A DNA stretch of 64,000 bases, from positions 14,406,501 through 14,470,500 of the forward strand of contig CM073886.1 in assembly GCA_037176705.1 (NCBI GenBank), read 5' to 3'. The stretch comes from Molossus alvarezi (lineage: Eukaryota > Chordata > Mammalia > Chiroptera > Molossidae). Numbering within the stretch: position 1 is the first letter of the stretch; every line of letters begins with the position of its first letter. The position numbers and the translations under genes are program-made. Below, piece by piece: positions 53,391 through 64,000 of this stretch. Below the pieces are notes generated by a model that was not told the origin of the DNA, did not search any database, and was given only the letters and a program-made list of their open reading frames with translations.

Positions 53391-53639
53391 TTTTTTTTAA
53401 TCCTCATCCGAGGACATTTTTTGGATTCATCTTCAGATAGAGCAGGAGAGAGAGAGGGAGGAAGAGAGAGACAGAAACATCAATGTGAGAGAGACACATC
53501 GACTGGTTGCCAGCCACACAACCCCAACCAGAGCCGGGGACAAACTGCAACCGCGGTATGTGCCCTTAGTGGGAACCAAACCCAGGTCTCTCTGATCCAT
53601 GGGCCGACACTTTAACTGCTGAGCCAAACTGGCCAGGGC
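53391..53639 (-). mobile_element. Ves SINE
   Basis: TTTTTTTAATCCTCATCCGA to CTGAGCCAAACTGGCCAGGG. AGAACTTTT flanks it. Confidence 0.9.
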
Positions 53640-53741
53640 AAGAACTTTTATTTTGAGAAGCACTTTTATTCTTGCCTTTACCTTTTAGTTGTTGACATGA
53701 TAGCAAACATCATATATTATTCTTATCATTAAGGAAAAAAG

Positions 53742-53910
53742 GCCCTGGTCAGGTAGCTCAGTTGGTTAGAGCATTGTCCTGATATGTCAAGGTTGCAGGT
53801 TCCATCCCCAGTGAGGGCACATACAAGAATCAACCAATGAATGTATAAATAAGTGGAACAATAAATCGATACTTCTCTCTCTCTCTCTCTCAAATTAATA
53901 AAAAGAAAAA
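53742..53910 (+). mobile_element. Ves SINE
   Basis: GCCCTGGTCAGGTAGCTCAG to CAAATTAATAAAAAG. Confidence 0.88.
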
Positions 53911-53911
53911 G

Positions 53912-54175
53912 AGCCCTGGCTAGCAATTAGAGCATCGGCAGTGAACCGAAGGGTCCCAGTTTGATTCCAGGTCAAGGGCATGTACTTGGGTTGCAGGTTC
54001 AATCCCCAGCCCAGTCAGGGTACATGTAGGAGGCAACCAATCAATGTGTCTCTCTCACATTGATGTTTCTCTCTCTCTCTCCCCCTCCCTCCCTCCCTTC
54101 CACTCTATCTTAAAAAAAAAACAATGGAAAAAAATATCCTTGGGTAAGGATTAACAAACAATAACAACAACAACA
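53912..54175 (+). mobile_element. Ves SINE with (CAA)n tail
   Basis: GCCCTGGCTAGCAATTAGAG to GGGTAAGGATTAACAAACAA. Part of the A box is deleted. Confidence 0.85.
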
Positions 54176-54192
54176 ACAAAAATACAAAGCTT

Positions 54193-54410
54193 GCCCGGCC
54201 AGTGTGGCTCAGTGGATTGAGCTTCGTCCACTGGATGAGAGGTCTAGGTTCAACTCCTGGTCAGGGTACATGCCCGTTTGTGGGCACATTCCCCAGTGAG
54301 GGGCGTGCAGGAAGCAGCCAATCGATGTGTCTCTCTCACATCCATGTTTCTATCTCTCTTTCCCTTCCTCACTCTCTTTAAAAAAAGATCAATAAAAAAT
54401 ATTTTAAAAA
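54193..54410 (+). mobile_element. Ves SINE
   Basis: GCCCGGCCAGTGTGGCTCAG to AAAAAAGATCAATAAAAA. Confidence 0.88.
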
Positions 54411-56187
54411 GAAAAGACAATGCAAGTGAAGTAGTTGGCCCAACCCAGAGCAGCCAGTGCTCAGACTTTAGTGGTTGTCATGGCTACACAGTGATCCATT
54501 TTATTCCTTTACACTACACCTATCCCCACCACCACCACCACCACCACAAGACCAGGCATGGCACTCAGAGACTTCCTGGAGTGTCTGGGCCATGAGGCAT
54601 CTGGGGATGTTCTATATTACCCAAGCCCAGAGGTCTCACCCACACAGGACCTCAGTGCATGGTCTGGATCAGAACCAGGCCTCCTCCTTACCCTCCATTC
54701 TGCAGTTGGCACATTTTGCATCCTGAGACTGCCAAGAGTACTCATGTGTGAGGACCTGAGCTGCTGTGAGGAATGATAGCAGAGTGATGGCCCTCTGCTC
54801 TAGCCCTCCATGGAACAGCCCTTTCCCCCTTCAGGCAGGGATAGACACTTGCATCTTACCACCTACCAGGCAGGGCCTCCATGCCACAAAGGTGAGTGGG
54901 CTGTACCTGGGCATTGAGGGCTGTAGGGGAGTGCACCTCTGACACCAGTTGCTTCCGGGGTAACTGGGTTCTTCTCTCTTTGGGGTACAAGTCACATTTA
55001 GGCTGCTGCAGTTTCTCTCTGATGTCTCCATGGCAACGTTCTTGTGGATTTCATACACCATAAGGTGTTTGAACTGGAAGGAACCTCAGAGATCAGCTCC
55101 TTCCACCCCCTCATTTCATAGAAAGGGAAACAGGCTCAGAGAGGGGATGCCACATGCCCAGAGTCACACAGCAAGCCAGGAACCCAGCCAGAGCCTCTAC
55201 CTTCTGGCACCATTCCCAGCCAGGGTTCCTTTTCCAAAGATTGCAGACAGCTGAATTCCATAGGCCTGACTTCTTGGAAGGTGCTATGGTGGCACAAACT
55301 TTGGGGGCTTTGCCATGTCCCCCTTGCTAAAGAGCTCCTGAAGTCCAGCCTAGCTCTGTCCTGTTTAGTCCCAGCTCTCCATTCAGTACTTGGTGAGGGC
55401 AGGAGCAGGCAGGATGGCCATTGTCCTGAGGAAGCTCACAGGCTGGTGCAGAGGCAGGTTCACATTCCCCTGGGGGACCACTGGACAGCAAATCTGAGCA
55501 TCCACAGAGCAAGAAGTGGGGGTGGGATGACCCAGAGAAGCTACTTGGAAGAGTGGGTTCTAGGCAGAGCCTGGAGGGTCAAAGAGGACTCTCATTCCTT
55601 CCTGAGCCTGCCTGGCTTGAGGGCCATGCTCTGTAGGTGAATGAAATGTGAAGCTGGAAGGCTTGGAAAATAGGAATCCAGAGAGAGACTGCTCTAGACC
55701 ACAGGTCCTAGAGAGTAGTTGTATCTGGGACTCATGGCACATATCACTCCAGGACAAGGGGGTCAGACACCCAGGATGGCAAGTCAAAGGATAGAGTGCA
55801 GGAGCCAAAGGCCCCAGGCATGAGGGGACCAGAAATCAGGGCCAGAGGGTACTGTGGCTAGGAGTCCAGGGGTAAGGCCTCAGGGAGGCTGAGGTTGCTC
55901 CATCCCTTTGCTGGGTCATGGACACATGTAGACCCTCCCCTGCTCAGCAAAGCCAGCCCTGTGCTAGCAGGGTCGAGGGCTGTAGGCACTCCTCCCCAGT
56001 GGGACATGGTCCTCACCACCCACGGCTCACAATTCCATGCCCTGCCACAGGAACCTGACCTGTCCTGCAGGGGTCTGAAGATCCTGAGATTCTGGGCATG
56101 CCCAGATCCAGCCAAGTCTGCCCTCTGACCTTTTCCACCAAATGGGCCCTTTTCCTTCCCCTGGCTGGCAGCCTGTTCTCATTTTCT
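54411..56187. other. Intergenic single-copy sequence
   Basis: No gene was recognised. There is a (CCA)n run at 54527-54547 and a MIR-like core at 55070-55215 (GAAGGAACCTCAGAGATCAG, AAACAGGCTCAGAGAGGGGA). Confidence 0.6.
55070..55215 (+). mobile_element. MIR-class SINE (ancient)
   Basis: AACTGGAAGGAACCTCAGAG, GGGAAACAGGCTCAGAGAGG and AGAGTCACACAGCAAG. Confidence 0.65.
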
Positions 56188-56445
56188 TTTCTTTTTTTTT
56201 TTTTTTAATCCTCACCCGAGGATATTTTTCCATTTTTTGTACAGATAGAGTGGGAGGGAGAGAGAGGAAGGGAGAGAGAGAGAGAAACATCAACGTGAAG
56301 GGACACATCGAGTGGCTGCCACCCGCACGACCAACCAGGGCCGGGGACAAACTGCAACTGAAGTACGTGCCCTTAGCGGGAACCAAACCTGGGTCTCTCC
56401 GGACCGCAGGCCGACGCTCTAACCGCTGAGCCAAACTGGCCAGGG
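56188..56445 (-). mobile_element. Ves SINE (low divergence)
   Basis: Poly-T, AATCCTCACCCGAGGATATT, ending CTGAGCCAAACTGGCCAGGG. The duplication CTGTTCTCATTTTCT is at 56173-56187 and 56446-56460. Confidence 0.94.
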
Positions 56446-56934
56446 CTGTTCTCATTTTCTATAGCTGTATAACAAACACCCCCCAAATGCTCACGAGTCT
56501 CCATTTTGGACAGGGCTCAGTGGAACGGCATAACTCTGCCAGGGCTAGAGTATCCACTGCCAACATGACTACTTCACTCAAATGGCTGGCAAGTGGGTTC
56601 CTCTCTGTGTGGGTTTCTCTAAGAGGCCACTTGGGCTTTCTCATAGTATGGCAGCTGAGTTCTAAGAATGAGTGTTCTAGGAAACAGGAAGGAGCTGCCA
56701 GTATGTAAGTTCTTAGTCCACAAATCGACACAGGGTCACTTCTGCCGGCAAAGCAATCACAGCTCCTGCCCAGACCCAAGAGTTGGGAACAAAGACCCTC
56801 CCTTCTGACTGAGAGGAGTAGCAGGGAATTTGCCATCACTGATCCATCTCAGCACTCCATTGTCTCTGCCCTACGGGCTCTGACTCTTCTTTGCCTCACC
56901 TGAGGCCTGCAGATTCTGTCTCTCCTGGAGGTTC

Positions 56935-57485
56935 CCTCTGTCCCAATTACCTCCCCTTAGGTTACTGCAATCCCCCTCAAACTTACCTCCCTGTCCACAG
57001 GCTGCACCATCCATTCCCTTTCTGCTGCTCTTTAGTTTCCTGTAGTAGTGTCCTCTCTCTGTTGCTCTGCTCAGAAACCACGCGTGGCTCCCTATTGCTC
57101 CCATAACAATTTCCAAGCTCCATGGCAAAACATTTACATTTGCCTTATAATCTAGTCTCTGTCCGTCCTATGTTCCCAGTTGGATTATCTGTCATTTCCT
57201 CTAACCAACTAGACCACACTATGGCCTCTTCTGCTCAAAGTGATCACCTACTGGCAATCTGAGCCTACACATATTTGATCCCTCCACCTAGCAAGTTTCT
57301 CTGTCTCCTGTTCTGTTGAACTCCTGCTTAGCCTTCAAAGCCCAGTGAAAATGCCCCTCCTCCACAAGGCCTGTTCTTACTAATTGATCACACTAGTCTA
57401 TCATTGTACATTGAAGCACATTCTGCCTTAAATCATTATTAGCAATGATGTGTCCTCCCGAAGTGGGAGCCATATTTTAAACTCA
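56935..57485 (-). mobile_element. L2-like ancient LINE
   Basis: GGCTCCCTATTGCTCCCATA, GCCTTATAATCTAGTCTCTG and GAACTCCTGCTTAGCCTTCA, then CCACAAGGCCTG, are the reverse of the L2 3' half in order. Confidence 0.6.
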
Positions 57486-57679
57486 TATTTCTTTCACCAA
57501 TTTAATAACTGCTTATTGAGGCCCAGAGCCAGCTGGTAGGGATATGGCAGTGACCAAGAGAAGAGACTTGCTGTGCCCAGACATCTTACATTCCAGCGGT
57601 GATACAGATGACAGAGAAACCAAGAGACATAATGATCAAAGATTAGAAGGACTACTCGAAGGCAAGAGAGGCAAAGGGG

Positions 57680-57935
57680 GCCTGGCCAGAGTGGCTCAAA
57701 TTGGTTGAGCATTGTCCCATGCACGAAAGGTTGCCAGTTCAATTCCTGGTCAGGGCACATACCTGGGTTACAGGTTTGATACCCAGTCGGGGAGCATATA
57801 GGAGCATTCGGGCACATACAAGTGCATACGGGAGGCAACAGATCAATGTTTCTCTCTCATGTCAATGTTTCTCTCTCTCTCTCCCTCTCCCCCCCACCTT
57901 CCTCTAAGCATGTCCTTGAGTGAGGATTTAAAAAA
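57680..57935 (+). mobile_element. Ves SINE
   Basis: GGCCTGGCCAGAGTGGCTCA to CCTTGAGTGAGGATTTAAAA. Confidence 0.88.
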
Positions 57936-59689
57936 GAGGGGGTGGGGAGGGAGGGCTATAATGTAGGAGCCCAGAACTCCCTCTTTTCAAGAGAAACCAG
58001 AGACCTGGAGTTTTACATATATTCTCCTAATTTTAAAGGTTGCAAGGTCAAGCCTTTCTGCTCTGCTGCTCTCAACTTTCCTCCCCTCCTTGCTTTTCAC
58101 CCTCTCTAGTATGCCTACCTCCTCTCTTCTTGGTTACCCCATCAGCACTAGCTCCCCCTTCCCTCAACTCAGGCTGTCCCACCTGCAGCCCCCACCCCTA
58201 GGTCACCCAAACCCCATATGGCTCCATGCCCTGGGGATGCTCTGAGCAGTGGCCGGCAGAAGGACGTAGGAAGCCCACTGCCTGGGACCCTGTGGCCAGT
58301 AGGCATTGGCAAACTGAGACCCTGGGCCAGCCACCCTGAAGTTGGGCCCCTAGGAGTGGAACAACTGAAATCCCCAGGGACACAGCAGTGGGAACCCAAC
58401 AACCCCACCCCAGGTCCCACTACCCTCACATCAGGTCATTCATTGGCCTGGAAAAAGTGAGGGGCCAGAAGAATGAGACAGGAAAGGAGGCCAAGGGCTT
58501 CCTCAGGTTTGTACCCCAGCTATGACAGGGTCCTGAGGGATGGGTCTTCAGGGGTCCCCTGGGTCCACCCTGCCATGTGACAGTTTATGCTCTCTGGAGC
58601 CAGAGTTCCCAAGTGCAAATCCTGGCTCTGTCACTTCCTTGCTTGGTGACTTTGGACAGCTCCCTTCCCTTCCTCAGGCCTGAGTTTTCCCATCTGAATA
58701 CTGAGCCCACCTCATGGGAAAGTTTTGAAAAGGACATGTGCCTGGCACATCATGATGTTTAGTGAAGGGCAGTTTTTCACAGCCTTTCCCATGAAGGTCC
58801 CTGCCAAGTCCTCTCGAGGAACTGCTCTGCTGGGCAGCATCCCTCCATCTGTGAGCAACGTCTGCCCAGTATAATTATTTGAACTCTGGGCACTGCCAAC
58901 TGACAAGGCTCAGGCCTCTGAAGGGCCCAGGGTTCCAGTGATAGCTGTCACATCTAGGGGAGGGGGAGCAGGGACAGCAAGATTATTCTTCCAGCTCCCA
59001 GAAGGGTATGAAAGAGAGACTGATCCCGGAGGTACTGCCCTTCTGTCTGCACCTACTACCCCCAAACCCTGGGCAAGGGGCATCTTGGTTTACCACTTCC
59101 AGGATTTCATTACCATTTCCACCTAGTTCTCAAAACTCAGAGTATCTTAGATGGGGGTCCTGGGACAGAACTCCAGGCAGCCCAAATGGGGAGGAGGTGT
59201 CAGGCCCTGGAGAGGGGTCTGCCAGGGACCAGTGTGGGGTTTTGATAATCAGCAGTTGATTTGCTTGGGGCCAGAACCTGGTGCTGAAAGTCTAAGGGTC
59301 AGCCACTGACTGGGGGAGGGGCCTTCCAGCCCCTTCATCAACCAGATCCTTGAGAGTAGAGGGCCTGCTGCTGGCTGTGACACTGACTTCCGTTTCGCCA
59401 AGGATCCCACGACTTCAGCCCAGGGGACAGGAGCTGAGGGGGAGGGCCGCTGACAGTTCAGTCCTGACCTCAGCAGTGCCTGCTAAATTCTGCCTCTGAT
59501 ACTCAGCTGTCAGCTGAGCCCCAGCCCTTAGTACACCTGTGCTTGTTTGCCAAGACCGAGTGTTGGAGCTTCCTGGACTCTCCCGCACCGGAGGAGATGG
59601 CCCTGCAACACGCCAGGTGGGATCTCTAACTGAGAAGAGACGAAATCCCAGGATGCCCAACCCCCATGCAGGCCCATTGCCCCAGCGCC
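57936..59689. other. Intergenic sequence upstream of RAB26
   Basis: No gene was recognised. A reversed MIR core lies at 58605-58735. Distal RAB26 regulatory elements may be here but cannot be identified from sequence alone. Confidence 0.6.
58605..58735 (-). mobile_element. MIR SINE (ancient)
   Basis: AAATCCTGGCTCTGTCACTT, TTGGTGACTTTGGACAGCTC and GAGTTTTCCCATCTGAATA. Confidence 0.75.
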
Positions 59690-60620
59690 CCCTACCTCAG
59701 AGCACTCCCCTTGTCCCAGGCCTGGAGATGGGGGGTCACAGGGCAAGAAGCAGCGCGTGGAGTAGTGGCGCACAGCGCGCAGAGGAGCGACAGGATTCCG
59801 AGTGCTCCCTCACCCCGGCCACCCCGCTCCACACCTCCGCCCAGGCCAGGCGGCGGCCACGGAGCTGCGCCCACAAGGAAGAGGCGCACCGACAGAATCA
59901 CCTGGGGCTGCGCTGGGTGCTCAAGACCCCGCCTCCGGGGCAGCTGGCTCATTTGCGTGGCCCCGCCTCAGCGCAGCCATTGGTGGCAGGGGAGGGAGAC
60001 CGGGGCTGAATGGCTGCAGGGCTGTGGGGCGGCGGGGGTGGGGCTGTGGAGAGCCCAGTGCCCAGGATGCCCGGGCCACCGCTGCGGGACGGGTTCGGGT
60101 CCGGGTCGAGCTCCGTGGTAGCAGAGAGCCGAGCGGCCGAGTGTGCGTGTGTTGGGACTGCAGTGGGAGAGCACTGAGTGCTCACCCGCCCGCCATGTCC
60201 AGGAAGAAGATTCCCAAGAGCAAGGGGACCAGCGCTCCCTCTGCCTCAGTGCTGCCCGCCGCCAACGGGCCCCGGGCGGGGCGCCCCAGGACTGCGCGCC
60301 CCGGCTCCGAGGCGCCGCACAATGGGCCCCCGCAGCCTGGCAGGCCCTCGCTTGGCGGTGGTGGTGATTTCTACGACGTCGCCTTCAAGGTGAGCCGGGC
60401 ACCCCCGCCACCCATGCGAGTGCAGCAGGTGGCGTCTGGCAAGAGCCGATTCCAGAGGGATTCCGGGGCAGGGGTGCAGGGTCCTGCGAACCTCGGCGCG
60501 GAGCTGGCTGGAGCAGCTGGCACGGTGCACCGCGCACGCACATACACAGCTGTCAGACCTGGGTTCGGGATACCCAACAGGCCTGCCCCCTAGCCCACCC
60601 CCAGATGGCAGGGCAGGACA
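59690..60620. promoter_or_regulatory. RAB26 CpG island promoter
   Basis: CpG density rises sharply here and covers exon 1. There is a CCATTGG CCAAT-box motif at 59977-59983 and CCCCGCC GC boxes at 59930-59967. No TATA box is evident. The transcription start is probably between 59990 and 60180, but this cannot be fixed from sequence. Confidence 0.7.
60195..60389 (+). CDS. RAB26: RAB26 exon 1, N-terminal extension
   Basis: RAB26 is a Rab-family small GTPase of secretory granules and synaptic vesicles, linked to regulated secretion and vesicle autophagy. This exon codes 65 residues: MSRKKIPKSKGTSAPSASVL, a Pro/Arg/Gly-rich low-complexity stretch, then GGGGDFYDVAFK just before the G domain. The human protein has the same start and a similar variable N-terminus. 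The ATG context GCCATGT is good and the donor GTGAGCC is canonical. The reading frame stays open upstream to 59802, but the MSRKK start is chosen by homology. The gene continues to the right of the window. Confidence 0.95.
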
Positions 60621-61523
60621 AGGGGTCCCGCGAAAGTCAGAGGCAGGTGCTCTCTCCCCGCTCCCCAATGCCTCCGCCCCCTCATGGGCCCCAGTCTCAT
60701 CATTTACCATATGCTGCTTTCCCTCACCCACAGGGTCCGTGACTCCTCCTTTTTAGAGGGCAGGGAAAGTAAGAAGAGGTTTGCCCGTGGGTGTAGAGCA
60801 CCGGAGCTTTCTCCAGGCCAAGGCAGAAGCTTGTGAAATTGTGGGGGATTTACAGGGGGTTAAATTTCAGGGTCTTTGGCAGCAGGTTGGAGGAGCGGTG
60901 CGGGAGGGATGGAGGAGAGATTAGGCCTGATTGCCCCTCCTTGCCCACAGACCTGGCTTGGGCCCCTCCTCCTGCCAAGATCTGACCCTCATGTGGCACA
61001 TTCCTCCTTAGTCTGGACGAGATTAGAAGCACTCTGGCACAAAGGCCCCCACAAGCCTCCTAGGAGGTCCCTAACCACCAATCCCCAGGCTCTGCTCCTC
61101 ACCTAGTCCCAGATGCTCCCCTTCTAGATCAAGTATGGTGTCCAGGGCCTGGAGATGGGGGTTAGGTAGGGCCCTGGATGGAGGCAGCTGCCCCCAACTT
61201 CCCACTGATTGAGATGGGCCTCTTTCTTTCTTTTTTTGGGGGGTGGGGGGGTGGGGGGCAGGGCCCGGAGAGATGGGCCTCTTTCTTGAGTTAGAAGCTG
61301 GAGGTGCAGGTCAGCTGGGACCAAAGCTGCTGTGTTTTCCCCAGCCCTGAACCCAATTCCTGGGGATCCACCTGTAGGCCTGGGATACCTCCCTCCACTC
61401 CTGCCCCTCACCCTCAGCCCTCTCTGAATAGGCCAGCTCAGGAAAGACCAGACACCTCTTTGCGTGGGCCAGCACCCTGGTTCCCTCTGCCCCTAACATC
61501 TCTGCCCCTCCTGCTCACCCCAG
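60390..61523 (+). other. RAB26 intron 1
   Basis: This 1,134-base intron has no Ves SINE. It holds a G-rich micro-insertion flanked by an 18-base direct repeat at 61211-61287, listed separately. Confidence 0.85.
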
Positions 61524-61634
61524 GTCATGCTGGTGGGGGACTCAGGCGTGGGGAAGACCTGCCTACTTGTGCGTTTCAAGGATGGGGCTTTCCTGGCAGG
61601 GACCTTCATCTCCACCGTGGGCATCGACTTTCGG
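61524..61634 (+). CDS. RAB26: RAB26 exon 2: P-loop of the GTPase domain
   Basis: The exon is 111 bases (37 codons), with acceptor CCCCAG and donor GTAAGA. It codes [20 protein letters not shown] and [21 protein letters not shown] is the G1/Walker A motif that binds GTP phosphates, and the Thr of ISTVGIDF is the switch I (G2) residue. The residues match human RAB26 as I remember it. Exon 3, which should hold the switch II WDTAGQE motif, was not found before the window ends. Confidence 0.96.
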
Positions 61635-63009
61635 GTAAGAGTGGAGGTTAATGTCCTGGGCCCCCACACCAGCCCATTGAGTTCTCACAACACTCCTGAC
61701 TTCTGGTTCTCCATTATTCCTTGGCATGGACATGAGTTGGAGCTCCTGGATGGAACCCTGGCTCCCAGGGTCAGGGTGGTTGAGGTGGGATGCCTTAAAC
61801 ATCAAGCTGCCTGACTCCTGATACCCCATGGGTCCTGGAGACAGATGGTGGCTGCATCTGACCAAAGCAGAGATGGTCCCCTGTACCTGGGAACAGCACA
61901 ACCCTGGGGCTCTATCCTGTGCCTCTAGGTAGGTGGGCACTGGTGCCCCCAGGGCTATCTGAGGGAATTCAAGGCCCGTGTCTACTTGGAAGGCCAGCAT
62001 CGCTGCCTTCTGTATAAAGGGGCCCTGGAGGTTTCAGGCAGGCCATCCAGGTGGCTGTGGCCCTTGAGCACACACCCCATCCAGCAGCTGGGGAAAGGGT
62101 ATTACCTAGAGACTGGGGGCTTGCTTGGGGGAGGGGTCCCTGCCCTTGGTCGAGGAGGCTTGTGGAAAATGCTCCTACCCAGCTGCTCTCCCCTACCAAA
62201 GTCCTGGGATTCTTCTGGGGGTGCTCCTGGACTCTTGCCTCCAAAGCCCTCCCAGCACCCCAAGCAGCTTATGGGGTCAGTAGGAAATGTTGGGGATCAT
62301 GGCCTGAGGCCTGCAGGGCTCCAGCATCAGAGCTCCTGCTTCTCGCACGCGCCAGTGCTGAGGTGCTGTTTAGCAGCTGATGTGTTCTTGGCAAATGCTG
62401 AATTTGCATTTTTCTCACCCTTTAATTAGACACAGTTGTTTTGCGGCTGGGAGGAAAGCCCATTCTGGAGACAGGAAAAGGGGGCTCCCTCCAGCCTGGG
62501 AACCATTCTCTACCCTGTTTGGGGGGTACTTCAGGTCCCCTTAAGTCCTCTGGGAGGAATTGTAAAGATTGAAGTGCCAGAAGGGGCTGTGTAGACCCAG
62601 GACCCTATTCTGGTCCTGCTTCCCCCCTTCTCACCTCCCTCTTGGCTCTGGGACAGGTGGTGAGGGAGGTGAGGCAGTTGGTTCATACCCTTGTTCCAAG
62701 CTGTCAGGGAAGGTGGAGTGTCTTCCCCAGCCTGGCAGATGGCTGGGCTTGGTTCCCTGGAGACCCAGAAGCACCATGACAGGAGTTTGAGAAAAAGGAG
62801 ACAGTGACATTCCAGCTGTCCCCTGTCCCCACCCAGCAGATGGAAACCAACTGGGGTTAGGCCACACCCTTCAGGGCTGACTAGAGAGCATGGCCAGGCA
62901 GCAAACACGTAGTGTACACCCACTGTGTGGGAGGCAGAGTTCTGCACTCTCATTACTATTATACTGGGCCCTGTCCTCAGGGAACTGCCATCCTCATGTG
63001 GAGAGCAGC
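61635..63009 (+). other. RAB26 intron 2 (start), unique sequence
   Basis: No exon resembling RAB26 exon 3 was found and no strong repeat before the SINEs at 63014. ORFs on both strands are short and look like chance. Confidence 0.7.
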
Positions 63010-63013
63010 TTTT

Positions 63014-63227
63014 TTTTTTTTTTCTTTATTGATTTTTAGAGAGTAAAGGAGAGGGAGAGAGATAGAAACACTGATGAGAGAGAACATCAATTGGCCACCT
63101 CCTGCATGCCCTCCACTGGGGATCAGGCCCACAACCTGGGCATGTGTCCTGACCTGGAATTGAACCATCGACCTCTTGGTGCATAGGTTGATGCTCAACC
63201 ACTGAACCACACTGTGTGGCTGGGCTG
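63014..63227 (-). mobile_element. Ves SINE (RAB26 intron 2)
   Basis: Poly-T, TTTATTGATTTTTAGAGAGT to ACTGAACCACACTGTGTGGC. The duplication GAGAGCAGCTTTT is at 63001-63013 and 63228-63240. Confidence 0.92.
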
Positions 63228-63256
63228 GAGAGCAGCTTTTAAATGAGAACAAATGT

Positions 63257-63512
63257 GCCCTGGCCGGTTTGGCTCAATGATTAGAGTGTTGGCCTGCGGT
63301 CCAGAGACACCCAGGTTCGGTTCCCGCTAAGGGCATGTACGTACTTCGGTTGCAGTTTTTCCCCTGCCCTGGATAGGTCATACAGGTGGCAGCCACTCGA
63401 TGTGTCCCTTTCACGTCGATGTTTCTCTCTCTCTCTCTTCCTCGCTTTCCCTCCTGCTCTACCTGAATAAAAAATGGAAAAATGTCCTTGGATGAGGATA
63501 AAAAATAAATAA
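63257..63512 (+). mobile_element. Ves SINE (RAB26 intron 2)
   Basis: GCCCTGGCCGGTTTGGCTCA to TTGGATGAGGATAAAAAATA. Confidence 0.92.
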
Positions 63513-63532
63513 AAATAAATGAGCACACATGT

Positions 63533-63725
63533 GCCCTGGCTCAATTGGTTGGAGCATTGTCCTGTGCACCAGAAGGTTGCAGGTTCGATTTCCAGTCAGG
63601 GCACATACCTAGGTTGTAGGTTCAGCCACCAGTCAGATTGTGTACAGGAGGCAACCAACTGATGTGTCTCTCACATCAATGTTTCTCTCTCTCTCTCTCT
63701 AAAATCAAATAATTAATCAATAAAA
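63533..63725 (+). mobile_element. Ves SINE (RAB26 intron 2)
   Basis: GCCCTGGCTCAATTGGTTGG to CTCTAAAATCAAATAATTAA. Part of the head is shortened. Confidence 0.85.
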
Positions 63726-63814
63726 TAAAGTAGAAAGCCCTTAGCCCTCACTCTGGGCCAGACAGTTCTGTGCTTCATACATAGTTGCTCATAGTCATTG
63801 GAGCAGCCAAGCAG

Positions 63815-63905
63815 TGGGCACCTCGGTTATCCCCATCTGTGGATGGGAAAACTGAGGCAGAGTATTAGTAATGGACCTGGAGTCATATGGTAGGTGACTT
63901 CCAAT
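63815..63905 (+). mobile_element. MIR SINE (ancient)
   Basis: TTATCCCCATCTGTGGATGG and GAAAACTGAGGCAGAGTATT. Confidence 0.7.
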
Positions 63906-64000
63906 GTCACGCAAATGGCTTTAACAAAGGGAGCAGCACGTGGTGAAGAGCAGAGAGATGCCAGTGGCTGGCAAGGGGGCTTGGGTCTACACTCTGGGGA

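Noticed and set aside
59802..60593. 263-codon ORF read as a single gene
   Set aside because: It runs through the RAB26 promoter, exon 1 and into intron 1. The exon 1 donor GTGAGCC and homology show that the true coding part is only 60195-60389.
250..63725. Many tRNA-like A and B box segments
   Set aside because: They are heads of Ves SINEs, which derive from a tRNA gene. They lack a cloverleaf with a proper acceptor stem and are not tRNA genes.

Overview
The window is mammalian genomic DNA, very probably from a vespertilionid-type microbat. Two things point there: about 50 copies of the bat-specific tRNA-derived Ves SINE in both orientations, and a hAT-type MITE with an intact 8-bp target-site duplication (TSD). 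The locus corresponds to human 16p13.3. The 5' three quarters of PKD1 (polycystin-1) lie on the minus strand, and the first two coding exons of RAB26 lie on the plus strand. The two genes diverge from CpG-rich promoters about 20 kb apart. Exon calls come from reading splice sites and comparing with the human proteins from memory; no alignment was run.

Layout. (1) Positions 1-1620: intron 34 of PKD1, packed with Ves SINEs; exon 35 is not in the window. (2) 1621-25308: PKD1 exons 34 to 2, compact and GC-rich. They encode, from N to C terminus, LRRs, WSC, PKD repeats, C-type lectin, LDL-A, REJ, GAIN/GPS, TM1, PLAT and TM2-3. Introns 30 and 26 are enlarged by a 5'-truncated L1 and by a Tigger-like transposon. 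(3) 25309-40131: the 14.8-kb intron 1, with no recent SINE for its first 8 kb and then an old L1M, L2 and MIR fragments and Ves copies. (4) 39780-40760: PKD1 exon 1, its 5'UTR with two short uORFs, and a CpG island. (5) 41.2-54.4 kb: an intergenic repeat graveyard of some 35 Ves copies, L1 tails, a MaLR LTR, a hAT MITE and a U6-L1 chimeric retrocopy. (6) 54.4-59.7 kb: older intergenic DNA with MIR and L2. (7) 59.7-64.0 kb: the RAB26 CpG island, exon 1, exon 2 with the P-loop, and the start of intron 2.

The 34 PKD1 exons read as an open frame of about 3,497 codons with consistent phases and canonical GT-AG sites. Both genes look functional. They are neighbours by conserved synteny and I see no sign that they work together. 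Polycystin-1 is a large ciliary and membrane receptor-like protein that partners polycystin-2. RAB26 is a secretory-vesicle small GTPase.

I found no convincing new protein system. The most interesting items are retrotransposition events: a full-length U6-L1 chimera, an L1 inserted exactly at a PKD1 splice donor, tail-less and micro-retroinsertions, and repeated use of one integration site. The paired uORFs of PKD1 also merit attention.
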